Source: CAYTRP01 sp964625145 (GTDB taxonomy: Bacteria > Sumerlaeota > Sumerlaeia > SLMS01 > JAHLLQ01). From it: DNA of 12,141 nt. Location of the stretch: NCBI GenBank assembly GCA_964625145.1, contig CAZVAQ010000104.1:1-12141 (forward strand), written 5' to 3'. This document shows positions 8,119 to 12,141 of the stretch, in pieces. How positions within the stretch are numbered: position 1 is the first letter of the stretch; each line of letters begins with the position of its first letter. A program made the translations under genes and the position numbers. Below the pieces are notes generated by a model. The model had not been told where the DNA came from and did no database searches. It saw only the letters and a list, made by a program, of their open reading frames with translations.

Positions 8119-8318
8119 TGGCTCGGGAGGGGGGGAACTGAGCCGATCTGACGCGGTTGCGCTCCCCATGGAGGGGCATCAAACCCCCCAAAAACCATCG
8201 GGTGGTTCAATTACGCACCATTGATTTTTCTCAATTTGCGAAAATTAACCACGCTCCACACTTGGGGAGAGCGAAAAACCTGCTTGCAAAGGCCCGCGCT
8301 GTTCGTGCACCCCAATAA

Positions 8319-8339
8319 GCTTGTTCCACTGGAACAGGC
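8319..8339. promoter_or_regulatory. Inverted repeat, possible operator or hairpin
   Basis: TGTTCCACTGGAACA (8322-8336) is a perfect 6-bp inverted repeat around a 3-base centre. Flanking bases extend it to a 9-bp stem with one G-T wobble (8319-8339). No T-run follows it, so it does not look like an intrinsic terminator. It lies about 350 bases upstream of the prepilin start and could be a dimeric regulator site. The role is inference. Confidence 0.3.
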
Positions 8340-8530
8340 AGAGAAGGTGGCCATCAGCTCCCCGGACTGCATCCCGAGATAAGTTGCCTCACAAGGGCCC
8401 AATCGCCAAAATGATCAGGATGTCGCTGCAGTCAGCACACACCTCCGAAACCTGGACCCTATTGGGGCTTGGGTGGTCGTTGCTTTCCGTGGCTCCACAA
8501 TCAGCTTGCGTTGGGCAGGCTTCTTCGCGC

Positions 8531-8536
8531 TATAGT
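8531..8536 (+). promoter_or_regulatory. Possible -10 box upstream of the prepilin gene
   Basis: TATAGT differs from the sigma-70 consensus TATAAT at one position. The best upstream -35 candidates, TTGGGC (8511-8516, spacer 14) and TTGCGT (8506-8511, spacer 19), are both poor in match or spacing. If used, the 5' leader would be about 150 bases. This is weak evidence from one hexamer. Confidence 0.2.
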
Positions 8537-8628
8537 TCAGATCAACGAACCACTCGATGTGTTTGGTTTGGCGACGGCGCAAGGAGCCGGCTTGGGGCTA
8601 TTGCCGGGTGCACCTCTTGAACGAAATT

Positions 8629-8659
8629 GGTGACAAGTCCCCTTTTCAGAACCAGACCC
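8629..8659. repeat. Possible remnant of a RAYT/REP-type repeat end
   Basis: GGTGACAAGTCCCC, then TTTTCAGAACC, then AGACCCC. From memory, sequences of the form GGTGACATGTCCCC...AGACCCC recur at the flanks of Y1/RAYT transposase genes and their non-autonomous repeats in planctomycete-like and other environmental genomes. Only one copy is in this window and no transposase is present, so this is a recollected resemblance, not a demonstrated repeat. Confidence 0.22.
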
Positions 8660-8690
8660 CAAGGCTAGATCTGCACGAGGAGAGAGAAAC

Positions 8691-8935
8691 ATGGCGACCC
8701 TGAACCGGCCGAATCGCCCGGCTGCCGCACCAACCACCCTTCGCGGGTTCACCCTGATCGAGCTGCTCATTGTGGTGGCCATCATTGCCATCCTGGCAGC
8801 CATCGCCGTCCCCAATTTCCTCGCCGCGCAGACGCGCTCCAAGTACAGCCGCGTCCTGTCGGACTTCCGGACGATGCGAGTCGGTGTTGAATCCTACGCC
8901 GTGGATTGGAACCGGCCTCCGGCCATGACATGGGG
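8691..8935 (+). CDS. Prepilin-like (type IV pilin / type II pseudopilin) protein, interrupted by assembly gap
   Basis: Codons 1-81 are visible before the N run; the C-terminus is lost in the gap. A basic leader (residues 1-19, ending TTLRG) precedes the prepilin peptidase site G19|F20. The class III signal FTLIELLIVVAIIAILAAIAV follows, with the conserved Glu at position +5 (E24), then PNFLAAQTRSKYSRVLSDFRTMRVGVESYAVDWNRPP. The mature N-terminal helix drives membrane insertion and pilus or pseudopilus assembly. The SKxSRVxxDxRT...ESYAVDxNxxP continuation belongs, as I recall, to a large group of pseudopilin-like proteins in Sumerlaeota, Hydrogenedentota and related phyla. The ribosome site AGGAG lies eight bases before ATG 8691. 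Joining across the 100 N (to a TGA near 9123 in one frame) is not justified, since the gap length is unknown. It precedes a large exported protein, possibly in one transcript. Confidence 0.88.
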
Positions 8936-9035
8936 NNNNNNNNNNNNNNNNNNNNNNNNNNNNNNNNNNNNNNNNNNNNNNNNNNNNNNNNNNNNNNNNN
9001 NNNNNNNNNNNNNNNNNNNNNNNNNNNNNNNNNNN
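8936..9035. other. Assembly gap (100 N)
   Basis: Exactly 100 unknown bases, the conventional placeholder for a scaffold gap of unknown size. It removes the C-terminal part of the prepilin gene and possibly further genes. Order and orientation of the two sides rest on the original scaffolding. Only 86 bases separate the gap from the next start codon. Confidence 0.97.
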
Positions 9036-9121
9036 CCTTGGTTTTTCCGGGCAAGGGTCCATCTCGTGCCCGTTTTGCTGTTGAGTGGTTCCTATCCAAC
9101 CTTCCAGCAAGGAGACTCAGA

Positions 9122-12100
9122 ATGAGGACAAGAGCGGCATGCACCGCTTGGCCCCTTGCGCTCGGATTGGCCATCTTGGCCGCTCCGCCCGCAGAGGCCA
9201 AGCGCATCAGTCTGCAGGACCTGTCGGACGACCCGGGCCTTATGCCTCTGGCCTATGACTACCATGGAAACGTTCACACGGCCGACGGCCGGGTGCTCGA
9301 TCACACCCAGTATAGCGCGATCGGCCGCACGCCCGCGTTGTATGCCGATCCGACCGCGGCAGAGGCGGACGTCTCCTCGTCGCGCCGTGACCTTACCGCC
9401 AGCGCTCCTGAACGCGTCAGCCGCGGCTTGGCCCTGCCCGGCTACAGCTACAATCCTCCCGGCTCCTCGCTCTCCATAGTCGAGACTTTGGGGCCTCGCA
9501 TGTCGGGCAACGGCCAATACATCGTCTTCGAATCGCGTGCGTCCTTCGTAGACGAAGACCTCAATGGTGTGCCCGACATCTATCGTCAGGACCTGACCAC
9601 TGGCGAGGTCCAGCTCATCTCCAAGACCTTTGGCCGCACCGGCTTCGCGGACAACAGCCCCGCTCCTCCCAACCCAAACTTTCGGATCGGGGCATTTTCT
9701 CCCGCTATCAGCGATGACGGCACCAAGGTCGCCTTCTTCTCCGGCCTGATCCTCAATGACGTCCACAATGATTTTGTCTGGGGACAATGGGCGGACACCG
9801 GTGCCGCCGACCCAGCCCGCCAAGCCCCATTGGCCGGACAGGAAATCAGCGCCCAGACGGAAGTTATGGCCTATTGGGCAGAGCTCGATGCCAACGGCAA
9901 CATTGTCGACCTGAAGGTCTGCGACATGCCCGGTGACAACGTTCCCGCCTTCTCGCCCGGCGCTCCCTACATCGAGGGCCTGGATATCTCCCCGAACGGC
10001 CGATATGTCGCTTTTGTTCGCAGCAACGCCAACCTCAACTACGACCCTGGCAACCTGACAGCCGGGCAGATTGGGTTTGAGGACCGTCAGGCATGGCTCT
10101 ATGATTCGAATGACGGTACAGTCAAGTTGTTGACAAACCGTGCCGTCACGGACGGTTTCACAGGCTATCGAGCATGGATTGGCGGTGCCTTCTCGCCCCG
10201 CTTGGGCGCGATCCGGTTCAGTGGTGGCGGCCAATGGATTACGTTCGGCTCCTTGGGGCCGGTATTCGGCGAGGGCAGCAATCAGAATCTCCACGGATCG
10301 GTCAGCGCAAATACACCGGCCTTGGAGCAGGTGGGCATCAATATTTCTGATCCTGCAAACCCCGGACCCCCTCTGCGCTTGGCCCAGCAGCACGGGGTGA
10401 TTCCCTCTGCCGCCAACAATTCAGCTGCCAGCAGTCCCCTTTTCGCAGGTTCTCAATTTGGCTTCAATGAAGGTGCTACATTCTCCCCCACGGATCCCAC
10501 GAAGTACGTTTTTTTGTCAAACAATTGGGTGACTCCCGGTGCTGCTGGCCACCCTGATGCCGACTACTCGGTACAAGCTGGAGTGCACAACCCAGTCTGG
10601 TCCTCTTCGGCTTTGTTCCTAAAGGACGTCACAAATGGGGACTTGGAAATCATAGTTTCCAATCGCAGCGCCCGGTTGGGGACTGAGGATATATGGAATG
10701 GTGGTACACTAGGGACGGTTTATTTGACCAACACGCTCCCCTCATGGTCCAAGGACGGTAACGCCATCAGCTTTCATGCTGATTGGGACATTGTCAGCAA
10801 CGGATTTAACCCCAGTGCACTGTCGGGATGGACGGAAGGATTCATTCCGTATGCAATTCCCTATCCACCGCCGCCAGGTCCGAATCCGCGCCCGGTGGAT
10901 CCGCTTGATGACGAAGTGTGGGATTTGGACAATTCGGTCGTGGCCTTGACTCCAGATGGCAATGCCTTGAATTCTGAGGGTTTCTCGGGCTTCAAGTATG
11001 CCACGGAATTGGGGCCGACGATCAATGAAGCAGTTATGATCGTAGCTGACGGCACCACCTTCCTCGGCGACTCGCTGTTGTTTCCCGACGTCACCGTCTA
11101 CGACGGCACGGCAGCCGCTGGTGACCGTTATGACCGCGCTGACCTTGGCCCCGTCTCCGCGCCCGACGCCAACGACCTCTCCGCGCGCGGCGTGCCCTCG
11201 GCCGATGGCAGCAAGGTTGCCTATGTCTCCTACGCCGCCAACATCGTGAATGACGACCTCAATGGCTTCCCCGATGTCTTCCTGCTTGATCGCGACACGG
11301 GTACGACCGAGCTCATCTCGCGCAACCAGACCACCAACGCCGTTGGCAACTCCGGCTCCGGTGGACACCGCAGCCCCAATTCCTTGGCCCATGAGTATGC
11401 CATAACCGGCCTTGGTGGTAGCGCCGCAACGCAGTGGAACTCGATCTCCCCGATCGACATGACCCCAGATGGCCGCTACATTGTCTTTCCGTCCAACGCT
11501 GACAACCTGGGCGCGGTTGCAGTTGGACTGACACAGCCCCAGACGCAGGCACTCATCAATGCCCTCAATCCCCGTGGCAACGATACCTCGCTGATCTACC
11601 GCTTCGATCGTGACACCGGCGAAGTGATGCTTGTCAGCGACGCTCATGACGGCGTGGATCCGCTCCTGCCGGACGACATCAGCTTCGCCCCGTCCATCAG
11701 TGCCGACGGCCGCTCGGCCCTCATCAAGGGCTTCCTCCTCAATCCTGTTGCAGAGGGTGCCTACAACGTGTTCGTTCGCGACACGACGCTGGCAGCCAGC
11801 GATCCCGACGCTTATGTCCTGGTCTCGGATCTTCGTTTCGACGATGGCCTGCGCACGGACTTCCTTGGTGAGATCGAGAACATCTACCCGCGCATTTCCG
11901 CCGACGGCAATCGCGTGGTGTGGGTGAGCCGCGATGACATCATGGAAGCTGATGCCGATGATGGCGTCATTGAGTACGACATCTATGCGTGGGAACGCGA
12001 CACGGACGAGATTCGCCTCGTCAGCAACCAGGCCGGAGGCTTCTTCGACAGCAGCACCGCCACTGGTGTCCCGAACTCCGATCGCTTCGGCATGTCCCGC

Positions 12101-12141
12101 AACGGCGAGTACGTGGTGTTTGCCAGCCTTGCGCCGCTGAC
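9122..12141 (+). CDS. Large secreted TolB/PD40-like beta-propeller protein, C-terminus beyond window
   Basis: The frame is open from ATG 9122 to the window end (1006 complete codons, no stop). AAGGAG precedes the start by about seven bases. The opening MRTRAACTAWPLALGLAILA followed by APPAEA|K is a clear Sec signal peptide, so the protein is exported. Propeller-blade strands of the form (M/I)SxDGxxVxFxS recur at about residues 124-167, 194-210, 287-339, 542-555, 692-733, 780-839, 857-885, 923-968 and 991 onward. Several blades end in a (Y/F)xxDxxTGxxxLxS strand pair. Acidic insertions VDEDLNGVPDIYRQD (143-157) and NDDLNGFPDVFLLDRDTG (710-727) look like calcium-binding loops. A proline-rich linker (YPPPPGPNPRP, about 581-591) may separate two propellers. 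The family resembles TolB-type propellers in secreted surface proteins; ligand or enzymatic role is unknown. Long antisense frames here are shadows. The middle of the gene is lower in GC. Confidence 0.9.
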   Translation, partial: MRTRAACTAWPLALGLAILAAPPAEAKRISLQDLSDDPGLMPLAYDYHGNVHTADGRVLDHTQYSAIGRTPALYADPTAAEADVSSSRRDLTASAPERVSRGLALPGYSYNPPGSSLSIVETLGPRMSGNGQYIVFESRASFVDEDLNGVPDIYRQDLTTGEVQLISKTFGRTGFADNSPAPPNPNFRIGAFSPAISDDGTKVAFFSGLILNDVHNDFVWGQWADTGAADPARQAPLAGQEISAQTEVMAYWAELDANGNIVDLKVCDMPGDNVPAFSPGAPYIEGLDISPNGRYVAFVRSNANLNYDPGNLTAGQIGFEDRQAWLYDSNDGTVKLLTNRAVTDGFTGYRAWIGGAFSPRLGAIRFSGGGQWITFGSLGPVFGEGSNQNLHGSVSANTPALEQVGINISDPANPGPPLRLAQQHGVIPSAANNSAASSPLFAGSQFGFNEGATFSPTDPTKYVFLSNNWVTPGAAGHPDADYSVQAGVHNPVWSSSALFLKDVTNGDLEIIVSNRSARLGTEDIWNGGTLGTVYLTNTLPSWSKDGNAISFHADWDIVSNGFNPSALSGWTEGFIPYAIPYPPPPGPNPRPVDPLDDEVWDLDNSVVALTPDGNALNSEGFSGFKYATELGPTINEAVMIVADGTTFLGDSLLFPDVTVYDGTAAAGDRYDRADLGPVSAPDANDLSARGVPSADGSKVAYVSYAANIVNDDLNGFPDVFLLDRDTGTTELISRNQTTNAVGNSGSGGHRSPNSLAHEYAITGLGGSAATQWNSISPIDMTPDGRYIVFPSNADNLGAVAVGLTQPQTQALINALNPRGNDTSLIYRFDRDTGEVMLVSDAHDGVDPLLPDDISFAPSISADGRSALIKGFLLNPVAEGAYNVFVRDTTLAASDPDAYVLVSDLRFDDGLRTDFLGEIENIYPRISADGNRVVWVSRDDIMEADADDGVIEYDIYAWERDTDEIRLVSNQAGGFFDSSTATGVPNSDRFGMSRNGEYVVFASLAPL
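10441..11040. other. Lower-GC segment inside the propeller gene
   Basis: A hand count gives about 52% GC over these 600 bases, against about 65-75% in sampled stretches on either side (9361-9420, 11101-11220). Codons that are scarce in the flanks (ATA, CTA, ACA, TCA, TTG) appear here. The segment encodes the region with the fewest recognisable blade motifs plus the proline-rich linker. It may be a faster-evolving or acquired section. The boundary is gradual: 10081-10140 is also near 50%. Confidence 0.45.

Larger units (their letters stand above)
8119..8690. other. Non-coding stretch between the glycosylation block and the prepilin gene
   Basis: About 570 bases with no convincing gene; short frames on both strands lack ribosome sites and recognisable protein character. 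Contents noted: a weak hairpin AACCA-TCGGG-TGGTT (8193-8207) that might end the upstream transcript; an AT-rich patch around 8209-8250, unusual in this GC-rich window; a compact dyad at 8319-8339; a TATAGT hexamer at 8531-8536; and at 8629-8659 a GGTGACAAGTCCCC...AGACCCC stretch resembling RAYT/REP-type element ends. The ribosome site of the prepilin gene (AGGAG, 8678-8682) is at its right end. Confidence 0.6.

Noticed and set aside
8193..8207. Hairpin AACCA-TCGGG-TGGTT as terminator of the glycosylation block
   Set aside because: The stem is only five base pairs with no T-run directly after it, too weak to call as a terminator.
8221..8250. Promoter in the AT-rich patch (TTGATT as -35)
   Set aside because: No acceptable -10 box at 16-18 bases spacing; the AT richness alone is not enough.
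8321..8620. Small plus-strand frame of 99 codons, with another of 63 codons on the minus strand at 8211-8402
   Set aside because: Neither has a ribosome site or protein-like composition, and both lie in the intergenic stretch. A remnant gene cannot be excluded but is not supported.
9092..10393. Long minus-strand open frame (433 codons) opposite the propeller gene
   Set aside because: The plus strand is open over the whole region with a ribosome site, signal peptide and repeated blade motifs. The antisense frame is a by-product of GC-rich codon usage and has no recognisable domain.
10742..11647. Minus-strand open frame of 301 codons
   Set aside because: It is antisense to the same propeller gene, and its Gly/Val-rich text mirrors the plus-strand codons. 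No ribosome site or family features.
1..12141. CRISPR arrays, tRNA or rRNA genes, insertion sequences
   Set aside because: No regularly spaced short repeats, no cloverleaf or rRNA-like stretches and no transposase-like protein were seen on either strand. This was by reading only.

Overview
The window looks like a draft-genome or metagenome contig from a GC-rich, Gram-negative-type environmental bacterium. Several predicted proteins are exported or multi-membrane. A prepilin-like protein carries the N-terminal signature (FTLIELLIVVAIIAILAAIAVPNF, then AQTRSKYSRVLSDFRTM) that I associate with Sumerlaeota, Hydrogenedentota, Planctomycetota or Lentisphaerota. This placement is inference from style only; no marker gene is present. 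A run of exactly 100 N (8936-9035) marks a scaffold join whose true length is unknown.

Left edge (1-583, minus strand): a GNAT-family acetyltransferase gene. Its stop codon overlaps the TTG start of a DUF2071/YqjF-like gene that runs off the left end. After a 176-base divergent gap, a plus-strand block (760-8118) holds five genes. Two adjacent genes encode paralogous ~740-residue membrane proteins with GT-C glycosyltransferase hallmarks: an acidic SDD(Y/F)AYH motif in an early loop, a GSYW...NP(M/V)FPAR motif and a soluble C-terminal domain. They are followed by a small exported helical protein, a three-helix membrane protein with a soluble domain, and a third GT-C-like protein (482 residues) of another subfamily. 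The last three genes overlap by ATGA and GTGA junctions, so they are translationally coupled. I read the block as a cell-surface or lipid-linked glycosylation cassette. Its acceptor and sugar cannot be read from the sequence.

8119-8690 is about 570 bases without a convincing gene. It contains an AT-rich patch, a compact dyad (TGTTCCACTGGAACA), a possible -10 box, and a stretch just upstream of the next gene that resembles the ends of RAYT/REP-type repeats.

The right part holds a prepilin/pseudopilin gene cut by the assembly gap. It is followed by a very large secreted protein (from 9122, open to the window end, at least 1006 codons) built from TolB/PD40-like beta-propeller blades with DLNGxPD calcium-loop-like insertions. 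A middle section of this gene is markedly lower in GC than its two ends. No RNA genes, CRISPR arrays, insertion sequences or attachment sites were seen. The least ordinary points are the tandem GT-C duplication, a possible split GT-C made by the two coupled downstream genes, and the composite, mosaic-looking propeller protein.
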